Shown: positions 45,128 through 58,021, counted from the stretch's first letter. The stretch: DNA of 64,000 nt from Bryum argenteum (GCA_037043015.1 CM073321.1:39576420-39640419), one strand, 5' to 3'. The notes: a model not told the origin generated them from the sequence alone. Made by a program: numbers and translations.

Positions 45128-47081
45128 CCCCTAGACGCGCTAGGCTATATTTAGCCGAAAAACTCAGTTTCGGAAAATTGTCATCGGTGAAAATGAAGGT
45201 GATTTTTTTAGATCTTAACCGTACAAACTTGTAGTGGACTTATTGTAGGTCATGCGGACCAAAAAATTGAGTCATGAAGCCTCCTAGATTGCGAGATCAT
45301 AACGTATTAGTCTTTAAAACAGACTACCAAAATTCAAAGTTTTTCACTTAACCCCTAAACGTCCTTGGGGTATTTTTAGCCAAAAACTCATTTTCAAAAA
45401 AATTGATATAGAGGAAAATAAAGATAAGCTATTCAGATCTCAACCGTACAAACTTGTAATAGTCTTGTGGTAGATCATGTGGACCAAAACTTGACTCATG
45501 GGACTTCATAGATTGCGAGATCATAACATATTAGTGCGCAAAACAAAATACAAAATACCATCATTTCCACTTTGAAGTGAAAATACTACCAACATGAAAT
45601 TTGCAATCAAAAAATCAGCAACTAGAAAGTTGTTCATCTTCATCTCAAAGACACTCTTGTACCAAAGAAAGTCATCAAAAAAAAATCTTGGCTCAGATAG
45701 TAGCCTTGTAGTCGTGAAAATTGCCAAAAATTTTACAAAGGAAAAATAGTCCAAAACTAGACCCCTCGCACTCAACTCCATGCCTTTTCTTCAATATATC
45801 CTCGATTGGGTCAAGGTTTCTACCACTAAAAATATACTATAATTGGAATCCATCCCAAAAAAGAAAGTCAAAATCTAACGGTGGATGAAGGAGATCTAGC
45901 TCTTCAAAAATCATCCATTTTTTCACTTTTTTCATCGTAGAAACATCATTGCAAAGCCAATACCAAAGTTTTTTAGATCAAAATACTTCCAACTACAAAG
46001 TTGTTGGGATGCATCTAAATATCAAACCTATGAAAAGGAATTCATGAAAACCTATTTTAGATTTCACATAATTGGCTTGCTATGGTAAAACATGCCAAAT
46101 GTTTGAAAACCCAAAAACAAAAGCTGCCTTCACTAAAATCCATGCCATTTACTCATACTTTATTTTATGAGTCTAAAATTTTTACTACATAAACTACACT
46201 TGATTTGTGACCTTACCCAAGTGATTTTGTCAAAAACGGAGTTTTGATGAAGAAGGTATGGCTCTTCAAAGTTTCTGCCCTTCATCCAAAATGTCGTTTT
46301 TCGACACTAAGGACGTCTAGGGGTTAAGAGTGGAAATGCTACTAATAGACCTAGTGCAATGAAAAATGCTCCAACTAGGTAAGTTTTTAACCTTCATTTC
46401 AATAATATCCTTGAATAATATATTAATTATCAAAAAATATTCTTTTGCTCAAATAATAGCCTTGCAATGTGAATCTTGCTATAATATTTCCAAAGGAAAT
46501 ATAGTCCAAAACTAGACCCTTTGCACTCAAATTCTTGCATTATCTTCAAAACACCTTTGACTACGTCAAGTTTTCTACCAGTAAAATTACACTTTAATTA
46601 GCATCCATCCCAAAAAAGAAATTTGAAAACCATCAGTGGATGAAGGAGATATAGCTAATCAAAGATCATCCATTTATTCACTTTTTTCATTGGAGAAACA
46701 TCGTTGCAAATCTAATATCAAAAATACTTGGATCAAAAATTTTCCAACTACAAATTTGTTAGTCTTCATCTTAGGATCATGATCATGCAAAAAAAAAATA
46801 CATGTACAACTATTTTTGATTTCACATAATTCGCTTACAATGGTAAAACAAGCCTATAGTTTGAAAACCCAAAAACTAAAGGCGCCTACATTAAAATGCA
46901 TGCCATTTTTTCAAATTTTACTTTCTGGATCCGAAAATTTTACTACACAAACTGGACTTGATTTGGTATCCAACCCAAGTAATTTCATCTATAAAGGACC
47001 CCGGATAAAAAAGTCATGGCTCTTAAAAGTTGCTGCTTGTCATGTAGAATGTCGTTTTTCGACATTCAGCGCATTTAGGGG
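45128..47081. mobile_element. Outer TTAA-family element carrying a nested relative
   Basis: The left terminus CCCCTAGACGCGCT pairs with the right terminus (reverse complement CCCCTAAATGCGCT). The flanks are GTAA and TGAA rather than exact TTAA, so the target copy has decayed. Near the right end is ATGTCGTTTTTCGACAT, the family's subterminal palindrome. A second member is inserted at 45352-46323. No credible gene lies inside. Confidence 0.7.
45352..46323. mobile_element. Inner TTAA-flanked MITE
   Basis: TTAA on both sides (45348-45351 and 46324-46327). The termini CCCCTAAACGTCCTTGG and, reverse-complemented, CCCCTAGACGTCCTTAG match. The subterminal palindrome TGTCGTTTTTCGACA lies at about 46292-46306. 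It is 972 bp and inserted in a relative of the same family. Confidence 0.85.
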
Positions 47082-47454
47082 TGAATTATTTTAGTTACAC
47101 ATATTTTTACTTTTATTATTTTAGAAGAGAAGTTCATGACAATTTACTTTTTCTTCATTTTATAAAAATGTATGACATCCTTGGGTCTTGTTGAGACAAT
47201 ATGTAAAAGACAACGTAAAATGTTTGAATCCTTTTATATAAATATGTGATCATATACACTCCTAATATATTTTCTCCATTACCTTGATATATTTGCTCTC
47301 TCACTCTCTTCCTCTCGGTCTTCTTCTCACAACAAGTCTAATTTTTATTTATTTATTTTTTCGCATTTATCACTCTTAAACTTTGTTTAGGATTAAGACA
47401 CCTTTATTGTCTTCAGTTTTATAATTAATTAGCAAGAGAGGTATTAGCGTCAAC
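47082..47454. other. 5' region of the Harbinger Myb-like gene
   Basis: AT-rich, with a CT-rich tract at 47287-47330 typical of a plant promoter or leader. There is no gene. Confidence 0.4.
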
Positions 47455-48834
47455 ATGTCAGACGAGGAAGAGGGTGGATCCTGAAGGGCTAAAAACTACT
47501 CCCAACATGAAGAAATCCAACTTTGTCGAAGTTGGATGCACATCAGCCGAGATCCGATTGTGGGTGCCCAACAAAAAAAAGCGAAATTTTGGGAAAGGGA
47601 TGAGGATCACTTCAAAAACGAAATGAACAAACGTCATGTAGGGCCCATGCAACCTTATGGAAAAGGTACATCCGTCTATTATGCTTATTTCATATACATG
47701 TATAATGTGATAATATCATGCTTACATATTTGATGTTTCGTTGCTATATTCCAATGTTGTTAGGTTCTGTCGGCATATCATCAAGGGTAGGTCAAACGAA
47801 CACTTTATTCACGCCAACACGTACGCCTCTGATGTTCCTCCCTTTTCTCTTTCGTTGCTATATTAACTTGGTATATCTCATTTTGAAAGCCTTTGCTAAT
47901 GAACTACAATAATATATGTCATTTGCTTTGCAAAAAGAACCAGTCGTTCATTGGAAGCTATATTTGCCCAAATTCAAAATGACACAATGAAATTTCAGTC
48001 GCACGTTATACATATTGAAAAATTGAAAGAATCAAATACGAATGACACTCATGTGAAAAATAAGGCTCTAGATGCTTATTCAAGAACGCATGAAAAGAAA
48101 CATGAATTTGGTTTTATGCATTGTTGGCCTATAGTGAAGGAACACCCTAGGTTCTTTGACATGGAAAAGAGTCCACAGCCTAAACCAGGAAAAAGGAAAT
48201 CAAGACTTGAAGATATTCCTTCAACTAGTACAGAATTGTTTGAGCCCACAAGAGTTGCCAATGAATCCTGAGTTCCTTCTGCTCCTCCACATGGAGGTTT
48301 TTTGGATAGGCCAATAGGTTCATAACAAGCAAAGAAAACAAAGGCTGATGAAAACTTAAGAGAGTATACGCCAAGACGAAGAGCGGCAGCTGCCACCAAC
48401 TTGTCTTCTGATTTGGCTTATCAAAACGAAATTGCCAAAGAATAAAATGATAGATTGGCTGATCAAACCGCACTCAACCTATTTGAATTTGCTCTAAAAA
48501 GAATCCATCTTAGGTAAATAAATATTGTGATGAATATATTGAGTTACGTATGCAAGAAGAGGTACGACGAGTAAAACATAGGATGGCAAGCCAAAGTGGC
48601 TATGAAAGAGGGATTTCACAACAAATTCTATCTCCACCACCACCTCTAGGGACACAGAGAGGTTCACGCAGTCAACAACGTTACGAGCACGAAGGAGAAG
48701 AAGATGAAGACGATGAGGAGGGTGAGGATGATGCAGAATATGAACATGCTTCGGAGAATTTGTTCTTTGCTGACACGCATGCTGAAGGAACAAGCTTCGA
48801 CTTAAACACATCAGATTTTGTGTTTAAACATTAG
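47455..48834 (+). pseudogene. Myb/SANT-like (trihelix-type) second protein of a PIF/Harbinger element
   Basis: Starts ATG 47455 (SDEEEGGS, then a TGA), then NYSQHEEIQLCRSWMHISRD, GAQQKKAKFWERDEDHF and NKRHVGPMQPYGK, ending at a GT donor near 47665. The W-x-W-like spacing and QQ-x3-FW motif are those of the Myb/SANT domain in Harbinger partner proteins, which bind the termini and import the nuclease. After an intron the frame 47951-48271 gives FGFMHCWPIVKEHPRFF, and 48550-48834 gives a basic then very acidic tail (HEGEEDEDDEEGEDD). Stops at 48270, 48325 and 48444 show decay. With the nuclease at 43427-44510 it makes a complete but inactive divergent Harbinger pair. Confidence 0.75.
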
Positions 48835-50420
48835 AAATATAAACTGGAGTTTATATACTAGATTATAATTTGAAGGAATGTAAGGATTGTTTATTTCTAT
48901 TTTTTTAAAACCTTATTTCATGTTCTTATTTCACTTTGAAAGTGTTGGCTTAAAGCCCTTTTATACATTTCTTCAGAACGCATATTCTTTTTATTTTTTA
49001 TTATTCTTTTAAACTTAATGTTTAATTTAATTTTTAGTAGTTTATTGGGGTTAATTTCAATGATAAAAGATGATATATGTAAAAGATGCTCTAAGGCATG
49101 TTAAAAAAGTATGATATGACTTCTGCTGTTGAGAGTTCTGCAGAATACATATAATCTACCCATCTTCATGCAAAGAAGCACTGTACTAAAGCCCTGAGTA
49201 TCAAGTTACTTGAAACTGAAACTCCAAAATGAGCACCCTGTCTGGAACATGACTGCAATTAGCTTCAGGCCTACAGGTCAAAGTCAAATTTAATTGATAC
49301 ATATAACACTTCACACGGAAACTTACAGGATCTAGACGAGCATAAATATTACGATTACTTGTGCATCATCGTACACACTTGCAAAGGGGTCGGTAAGAAA
49401 GACATGGTAGTCTCAAAAGGATGTCTCTAGAAACCATGATGCGAATGTTGAGAAGTGGCAACATGAGCTATAATCAACCGCACCAAGATCTCATTACTTG
49501 TAATATTACCACCACACTCTGTTATATGACCCTGTAATATGACCTACCTTCACGACAGTAATCCTAAAACACCGTGGCCTCACCCACTATGTGGTTCATA
49601 ATGGCCGACATACATATAGATTCATACAGATTCTGTCACTACTGTAACAATTTCAAGTACCCTAAGCCCGCCGATTTACAGAAATACAACCTTTTCTATG
49701 GAACTGTCAATTAATGACAGTTCGTCATACCACCTAAATAAACATCAAAACTGCTGAATATCCTACCGGATACTAGTCCAAGATACTCAAATTTCCACTT
49801 CTGCGAAGATCAATTAAAACAGATCCAAATTTACTCAAAGCTGATTATGAGCTACAGGCAAAAACATGAATTAGGGCATGCACATTCTATCCGGTATATG
49901 GAGGGACTAGGGTTTCATACTGGACATAGATCAACCAGGAGAACCATACCCTCGTCCACATGACCTAAACCGAAGGCAAGCTGCAAAAATTCATGAACTA
50001 AATCCCACACCGACATTTGCAAAAACTTGCCGACCTGCAACGCTCACATGCCTAGCAAAGAAGTTTCTCTCGCTCAATTATATGTATTATTGGCCCGTGG
50101 AAACACAAATCAGATTACGGAGTGAAATACTCACCAATTTCGACGACCTCACAAGAAAATTGGGCAGTACTCGGTCAATTGAGACTCGAACGTAAGTGCA
50201 TAGTAGTATAGTATTCATAGCAGACTGATAGAAGTTGAGAATGAGTTGCAGTTGATAGTGAGCAGGTTCAAGTATACGAACGATCCAGCTGCGCCTCGCA
50301 ACATCGGCCAGCTTGACGGTAAAAACCAGGCTCCGTCGTTTCCTCCAAAAAAATTTAAGTTTTGTCGCATTCGGTTTTCAGGTTCGCCTTCTTCATTGCA
50401 AAAGGGTTCGCTTTTGCAGG
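48835..50420. other. Gene-poor stretch
   Basis: AT-rich to mixed sequence without an open frame of any promise and without recognisable repeat ends. From about 49860 to 50300 it becomes moderately GC-richer, but I see no exon I can support. Confidence 0.4.
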
Positions 50421-50528
50421 TTGAACTGGAAAAAAAGGATGAATAGTAGTTCAGTTCAGGAGATTTGCGGGTTGGTGGGGCATTTCCGCCCTGAAATGAA
50501 CTACTATTCATCCTTTTTTCAGTTCAGG
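50421..50528. repeat. Foldback element with arms of about 30 bp
   Basis: The arm GGATGAATAGTAGTTCA, preceded by GAACTG and a run of A residues (50423-50453), is matched by its reverse complement at 50497-50527. There is a loop of about 43 bp and one or two mismatches. It can form a stable hairpin. Confidence 0.85.
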
Positions 50529-51100
50529 CCATGATGGGTGGGAATGCTCTTAGTAGTCACCACTTACCTCAGGTTTTTAGTTGTGCTCCGAAGATCTTGA
50601 CCGTTGATTGGATCGAAGTTTTTACAGGCGTCCGATCTAAGATAGGAACACATACCATGGAGGGGAGCGTTGAGGGGAGCGTGAGAGAGGATGAGAGACA
50701 ATGAAAGGGAGATGGCTGAATCCCTTGTAGTAGAAAGTGTTGTTCCAGTCGCGTAGTTGTGCGTGATTGCACAACCTGAGTTACTATGCCCAAATTTACT
50801 CTCCCTGAAGATCCGGCCACAAATACCGTAACTCCAACAACTCTCACACCTTCCGCCTCCACAACACTAGCACATTGATTGTATCAAACCTTCTTTTCCT
50901 GCAAATTAGTTCTTTAGTGTTTTTACAGTTATTAAGGTTAGGAAAGAAGAATAAATGAAGGCAAATACTAGTTTTTCTTGCAATTTGTTATGTTAGGAAT
51001 AGAGTAACATGTGGGCCTAATCCTATGACAAATCCCTAGCCTTAATTCTGTAAATAGGAGATCCTAGGTAGGGGCTCTATGTTGGCCGTTAGATGTTGTA
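50529..51100 (-). other. Unassigned open segment
   Basis: The minus-strand frame 50862-50569 (about 97 codons, with LEQHFLLQGIQPSPFHCLSS) has no recognisable motif. TTGAGGGGAGCGTGAGAG is part of a short purine-rich repeat near 50655-50690. I do not call a gene. Confidence 0.25.
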
Positions 51101-51119
51101 TATTCTACGTTTTATGGGA

Positions 51120-51480
51120 GATCTAGAATGCGGAGATTATCAAGGAGGTTTTGAGGGGGAATATTCTTCGTGAGTTTGTAGACAATCCTATCTGGAGCAA
51201 GGGGGACTACTTGGTCATGAGATGTCAAAAAAAGACCTACACGTTCCCGACATTGAAGGCCAAATACATCAAGGTCTAGACGGACCAGATGTTGGCAGCA
51301 AAGTTCCTCTATCCCACGCACGAGCAAGGCACCTTCACGATCGAACACAACATGAATGCGAGGGAGAGGCGGGTCCAGAAGTTCATGGTGCCCATCTTCA
51401 AGCGTGAGGAGCCAACCATGGTCACCAATAAGCTATTGGACGTCGTCATTGAATCCTTCCATGGTAACCAAGCGACCTAG
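51120..51480 (+). pseudogene. Unknown conserved-looking coding fragment with one stop
   Basis: In one frame: EVLRGNIL, REFVDNPIWSKGDYLVMRCQ, KKTYTFPTLKAKYIKV, a TAG near 51278, TDQMLAAKFLYPTHEQGTFT, IEHNMNARERRVQKFMVP and EEPTMVTNKLLDVVIESFHG, with a stop at 51478. Codon use and length look like a real protein with a single point stop. I do not recognise the family. No splice sites are evident. Confidence 0.45.
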
Positions 51481-54028
51481 TGACCAGTTGAATGATTTTA
51501 GATGGTTGGCTATTAGGGCCTTTGGGTATCTCTAATTCCATCTTTGTGGATATGGGAAAATCATCCAGGACAACCATGGTAGGAGGTATTTAGGTTGAAG
51601 AATGACAGCAGTAGTGGCCAGGAGTAAAACAACTAGGTAATCCGGGAACCTCACATCTAACCTTTCCCGGATTACTTAAGAAAAATCTACTACTTAGTTG
51701 GGAGTGAGTGAAGATCTTTGGGTCTCTATTGTAATATTGTTCTACTCTAATTTAGTGACTGCAAGTACGTTTCTTCAAATCTCTAGTGTATTTGTGTGTT
51801 TGTTTCTTCTCTTGTATGCTAATGTTTGAGTTTGTACAGTATTACACAAGTCCCTTGTTATCTAGGCCACTAGAGCCAGGTTCTACTTTAATGTACAGTA
51901 ATGGTCCAGATTGTGAGATTAATAGTTAATGAAAGACATTGTTTATCTGAATGAAGCAAGACTACTTTTATGTACAACTGAATATGAGATAACGGTAGCA
52001 AGAGAGGAACCTTGACTACCCCAAACAACTCTCAAATGTCCATTGACTCGAGTTATTTTGTAGTGGTCGGTGTAGTAGAAGTAGACATGAAGATTAGAGG
52101 CAGAACGAAGAACCTCGGATAAGCTAGATATTCTCCAAATTAAGAAACCTTGATAGAAAGTCGTTGATAGAAACCTTGATATCCTGAGATAGAAAGTCGT
52201 TGTAGTATGGGAAGTACGTGAACCGAGTAACCTTTGATTAACCTACCGTAGGGCTATGACGGCCTGAAAGTAGCAAGTAGTTGCAAGAAAAGAACCAAAC
52301 CGGGTGAAAAATAAAGGAGAAGAGAATGTAGCTGACAATTCTAGTCCCATATATTGAAAGAAGAGGTGTCTTAATCCAACACTTTATAAACACGGGAGAA
52401 TCCCACTTAAGTGTATACACAGTTCAACCTATATCAATATTGGTCGCGGACAACAAACCGGATCAAGATTAAAGAAACTGGATGTGGTCACCTGGATAAA
52501 GGAATTGAAAGTCAAACCTGATTTTTTATGGAAGGTGTACACTTCGCTAACTTGTTGAGTTGGTATTGATGTTACACTTCACACGATCCACGTAGAACAA
52601 GTAATTGGGTCGTCATCACAAAATTACAGTCATAAGCAGTGAAAAAGGTATATCCGAGTGATAATCAAGTAGACAAGTTACGACACATTGCATGCCATCT
52701 ACGCCATCCCCCACCCATGCCATCCCCACCTATGCCATCCACATCCGGTGTCACAAAACAATCTGGAGTCCCTTTGCAGCCATAGTCTTCCTTGTTTAGT
52801 CACAACTTTTTCCCACTTTCGAAGCTTTGCCGTAAATTTGCTCAACAATGAATGACGTGACAGAAGGAGTCTTTGATGTTCATCTGCCTCCAATCTTGAG
52901 AATCATATACTTTTTGGCACAAAAATATGCGGCAGTACCCATCCACATCTCGTGCATAAACGCATTCTAGTTTTGTCTTGAGTCCGATACTTGTCATTGT
53001 GGTCCATCATTGTTTTCACCTGTTTGGTAACAATTGCAAAGCGTGCCATTGGATAATTGTATTGTGTTTTGCAGTGGAGGCTTCTGTTATTGGATGAAAT
53101 AGTAGAGATGGTTGCGTATATCCTCGGATGTGATTGGGACCTTTATTCGTTTACTACCTTGAAGGTGGTTAGTTAGGCGACGTTGAGGCTCAGATTCAGG
53201 TAGACATAGAGAGATTGGTCAGCACTGGCCTATGGGACCATTTCATATGCGCAATATAGAGAGGCATCTAAATTTTGGAGCAAGTCAAGTGAAACATAGT
53301 AGAGATTACCATGTTGAACAATGTTACGTGCTTACTATTAGGATACAATACTTCATCATGGGAATTCAGAGCGAGAGTGAGGACATGCAATGTGTCAATT
53401 GTGAAGCTAACGAAGATCACAAATGTTGTTTGGATGTAAGGGAGGATGCCCACTTACTCTTGAGTTCTTCTACGCTAGACTACTAAGCCATGCTTGCACT
53501 TACTGCGACACCACTTATTACACTATCACAACACTCTCTATACTTAATGCAAAAACTCACACCCATTATCTTCTGTGAGTACAGTGTCACACTACCAAAT
53601 TGCCCATGCATTGCGAGTACGGACCAAAAGACTACTTCGGTGCTGGTATAGTTATAATAACAGATCTACCTACGATGGCTCAAAACAAACTAAAAATTAG
53701 TATAAGGTCACTTTTGCATCTTTGAGGAGCCCAGTGAAGGCATCAGTTACCAAGCATAAGCATGTTACACAAAAACCCTCGCGAAAATTCAAGCCTTAGA
53801 AATTGTCTACAATCTCAATTCATTGCAATGCACATGTATGAATCTCTGGACAGTCCTCTTAAACCAACCAGGAGAGACTTCTTAATGGTACCACAAACAA
53901 TACTACCATTGCGAGTGTCGTTGTGTTTAAAAAACAAGGGTCTTGAAAGCAACCACGAGACGATGTTTAAGATGTTTGGAATATGCTGCAATTAGCGTTT
54001 GTGCTTGAATAAATGTTATGGAGTTCCG
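51481..54028. other. Gene-poor stretch
   Basis: Contains a duplicated phrase (GATAGAAAGTCGTTG at 52152 and 52191). Short tandem GCCATCCCCACC(C/T)ATGCC units lie at 52702-52740. The small open frames (for example 53232-53486, 84 codons) have no recognisable motif. Confidence 0.4.
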
Positions 54029-54900
54029 TCATGAGACAAATGCTTTTGACAAATGCGTCATTGACTTTATGGTGGGGTTCAAATAGGAGCTCCTAGATCT
54101 TGATAAGATCTTGTCGGTTGATTTCTGTAATACATCTATATATTTGTCTTCAATGCTCGGCAAAATGCCTACAACTGTCACTTTAAGCCATATAATTTCA
54201 CTATAGCAAATTCTTGATGAGTTAAGACATTGTTTTGTAGGTGTGGAGTTTGACATTTTGTTTACAGAATCTACTGTTGTCGTAGATATCTCAGAGCCTT
54301 GTAGTGCCACTAACGTTATCTTGCTTGCGGTAGAGCAATCTCCAAAGATATTGGTCGGAGACAGCTGTAGGATCAAATCACACGTGAAACTAGGGACACC
54401 CCGAAAGCAATGGGGATGTCTATAAAATGAGGATGTCAGGCACGGTTTACTATTGAGATTCATTTACACACCCCAGACATTGCTAAGCTTTGTGTCAGGA
54501 TCAACATGTGAACAAGGATAGCGTGGTGGTTCATGGTAGCTTGAAGACTAGAAACCGCTAAGCGTTTCTTGCCCATTTAACGTCTATGGTTAGAAAATTT
54601 GTAGTTGAGTGCCGCGACAAAACTGCACGATTCACTAAGTAATAAAGAAATACCTCAAGTTCTTGAGAAATTGACAGGCTGATGGTAAGATAATCGCTTG
54701 GAACCCTCTCATTACCGCGAAAGACATTTGTAATATTGCACGTTAGCAAGCCAAAGAGACTTGGATGTTACATTCAAATGACGCACATAGTATTTGTATG
54801 TGAGTGCATAAGAACATGGACGAGGTGTTCGACTACATTGAAACAAATTTTTCTCATCCAATACGGGTTTTGAGCAACTTGAGGGGTTTGAACAAGCCAT
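54029..54900 (-). other. Unidentified minus-strand open segments
   Basis: Two frames on the same strand, 54900-54712 (YALTYKYYVRHLNVTSKSLW) and 54463-54029 (144 codons, with VDSVNKMSNSTPTKQCLNSS), are separated by stops and a frame change. They might be decayed exons of one gene. No family is recognised. Confidence 0.25.
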
Positions 54901-55393
54901 TTTCTATTGGAATCCACATTTCATGGCAAAACATCACTTAATGTTTACCCTACATAACCCGCTACTTGTTGGTACCATACGTGTTGTTGGTCACCGAGTG
55001 ACGGTACCCCATGATTGTACACACAATAGTAATTGTCCTCCTAGCCGCCTCACCAAAGGACTCGCCACGCTCTAGAAACACAACCTTGTCGTCTACTTAT
55101 AGTGCATTTTGCCAACATCATGCCACAGCAAGTGTGCGCCCAAGGGAACCAAAGTCCTAAAGCATTCTTTGTACTAATTCCAATATTAACTTCAATCTAG
55201 CTCTTTCATCCAAATCTAGATCTAGATCCGACAGTGACACATCATCACTATGTCGGGACCCCGCACACGAGCCACTGATTTCCCCGACCTAGTTGACTTC
55301 CTACTAGACCAGCAAACAACTACATGGCAGATAAGGGAATGGAGAAGCTTGTAGTTATTTCTCCGCCCCACACTCGGTGTACAACGATCTATT
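54901..55393. other. Intergenic
   Basis: No gene or repeat end recognised. Confidence 0.35.
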
Positions 55394-55397
55394 TTAA

Positions 55398-55975
55398 CCC
55401 CTAACTCTCCTTGAAGCATGAAATAGATTTTTGCAATTCCGGGCAGTCTAGATGAAGGGGTTAGAAGTAATATTTTTGCCTAAGATTTTTATTGGGTCCT
55501 CCTTATACTACGAAGTGTATGTGGTAAAATTTTCAAAGTCAAATTCCAATTTTTGAGTCTTTTAGGATGATCCTTGGGTTGCGAGCCGAGATGTGGCAGC
55601 TTAAAAAAGTAACTTTTTTAAAATTTGTTTTTTGAAACATGTTCATTACTAAATCACTACTCAAATTTCAAAGTGACTCATGTCAAAAAATTTACCAATT
55701 TTACAAGGGCAGCCTCCAAAAATTTCAAAACCAATCTTCGCAATTCCCAAAAAACCTTGGGAGACAAACTTTGGATGTTACGATCTCTCAAATAGTAATC
55801 ATCCAATAGTCAATTTTTCAAACAGTAATCAAGCATATTCTTAAGTACAAGATCTTACGGTTGGAAGTTTTAAAAATGAAAAAGAATTTGGTTCACACCC
55901 CCACAAGTGCTTAGAGGTAGAGAATCGCAGTTTTGAGGTTTCAAGCTCCCAAAAAACACCGAGGAGATTTAGGCG
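55398..55975. mobile_element. TTAA-flanked MITE, inverted relative of the 22402 element
   Basis: TTAA at 55394-55397 and 55976-55979. The termini CCCCTAACTCTCCTTGA and, reverse-complemented, CGCCTAAATCTCCTCGG match. The interior near 55440-55550 is the reverse complement of 23570-23680 (GGGCAGTCT, TTGCCTAAGATTTTTA, GTGTATGTGG). Confidence 0.75.
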
Positions 55976-56049
55976 TTAAAACTTGACTACCCAACTCTAC
56001 CTCCTCAAGAAGGTTGTTAAGGGGGTTTTTCTAGAATCGCTCCCTAATG

Positions 56050-56552
56050 TGAATAGGTTAGTTTCTCTGCTAGTCACAATCACGTTGATAATCTAAGAGT
56101 GTGAATCGCAAGGAAAGGGGAAACATTACTCAACCGACTAGTGAGTGGCTAGAGGTTATCCGACAGTTTTACGTGCGTTCAACCAAACAAATAGAGAGAG
56201 AGAGAACAAGAGCTTCTAACAAACAGATCAAAGACCCTGCCGAAAGAGGTCAACTCGTCAATTCAAACGTACATTACAAGAGAACAAAAGAGAAGACCCG
56301 ACAAGGCTCTAAGGTTACTGGTAAAAAGAGTGGATTAGCAAGCAACAACTCTCACGTAGTGGAGAGTGATACATATAGTCAGCTGGGTCTGAATGGCTGT
56401 CAGATCCATTGATCATGATAGGTCAATTGACCTGGTTGACTAGTCAATATCACGTCGGATGTTCTAAACTCAGTGTGGGACTCTAAAACTGCCGGATATA
56501 GACTAGACTGAAAATAACCTAACGAATATATCACAAATATTCCGTTAACATT
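56050..56552 (-). repeat. 3' LTR of a minus-strand Ty3/gypsy element
   Basis: Read on the minus strand, it begins TGTTAACGGAATATT immediately after a polypurine tract (AAAGGGAGGGC, at about 56556-56566) and ends near CTATTCACA, about 500 bp. The polyprotein end of the same orientation lies at 63589-63900, on the far side of the nested CACTA element. The outer boundary is approximate because the upstream LTR is outside the window. Confidence 0.65.
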
Positions 56553-57926
56553 GCCCTCCCTTTAAGCCAAGTACACACCTGTGGACTTGTAGCCTAAACT
56601 GGTGGTCGATCGGTAAAGGTCAGGCCGTAAAGGGACCCTACCAGACGTCGATGCGGCTGCTCGGACAAAGTGGAGATATCCAATGTCGAGTTGTCCGGCG
56701 GTGTTCGCTTTTCGCTTGTCTTCTGTGCTGCCGAAGTTGGTGACGATGGTGGAGCCTCAGGAACGCCGTGCGTGTCGCTGTACGAGGTGGAACACGGTTG
56801 AGGGCATCGAGTCTTGCAGCGGATGGACGAGTGGAGAAGGGGAGCGCGGCAGGCATCCAGCCGGGTTCCAGGGCTCGACTTTGGGAGAAGTCAATGGTGA
56901 TGTTGGACACAAGGGTTGCTTGCGCTGTGCATCCGGGTCGTCCAGCGAGGTATGTGTCTGCACGTCAACTGGCAGAAAGTCGAGTGAGGTGGTGCGGCTT
57001 GGAGGCGACGACTCGGGCCATACACCATTTGTAGTCAGTTGAAACAAGGGGAAGTCTTTTTCTGTGAATTTGGGCCTCCAGAGTCGTGGTTGCTGGGGGG
57101 TCGACCACTGCCTGCCTAATTCACTAGTAGAAAAAACGTGTTTTAGTGACAGAGAAATAAATGACTGTGTGTTCCAAATGACTAAAGATTGACTAAATCC
57201 GCTCATACGACTGAAGATTTTCCAAAAAAATGGTCCTAGTCATTTGCCTGTCATTTACAAATAGCTTGAGAGATGAAAGTGGCGGAACTTCATTTCCATC
57301 CACAGCTTCTCATCTCGCTTGCCGACGTGGCCAGACGCCAGTGATTTTGCACTCATGGATACGTCTCACCATCGGTCTGACTGTGCTCTATTTTTATGGC
57401 AAGTTTATGGAATCTAACGTGGCTTGTATACTTTGTATGCATAATTTTGGGAGGATAACTATATGCTGACTTGGATAAGTAGAAGTCATTTTGCAGTCAT
57501 AAAGATGTGGTGGAAAATGGGACTGTTTTTTGGTATCATACGTGCCTTTTAGCTTTTAATATTTAGTTTTTCTGTGTTTTAATCATTTTCTGATGCGGAT
57601 ATTTTTTAGTCATTCTGCACTCATTTCGATAGGGGAAATTTTTTCCTGACGTGGATAACAAGGAGTCATTGAACAGTCATTTGATGTCGTCCATTGCAGT
57701 TACATGTTTTCTAGAATCTGACGTGGATCTTCTAGTTTTTAGACATTTATTATTTCCGTTTTAAATTTTTATGTGTAGAAAAGTTGGAGTCATGCTACAA
57801 TCATTTATTGTCGACAACTGGAGATAGAGTTTTTACTTTTTTTTTCTATGTCGTTCCTCTATTTTCTCCATATTTTATCTATTTAATAATTACTTTATGA
57901 CGTAGAGAAGGTGGAGTCATGCTATA

Positions 57927-58021
57927 TGTTGTGATAAGCGACCTCGGAACCTTCTAGAACCTTCTAGAAGATCTTTCAATACTAGTTATATATTGCTTCC
58001 TCTTTCTTCTTGCTCACAACA
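57927..58021 (+). repeat. 5' LTR (95 bp)
   Basis: TG...CA, identical to 60078-60172. It contains CCTTCTAGAACCTTCTAGAA, a direct repeat, and TTATATATTGC, a possible TATA region. Confidence 0.92.

Noticed and set aside
56757-57206. Minus-strand frame of 149 codons
   Set aside because: It runs across the CACTA terminus at 57122, so it is a junction artefact.
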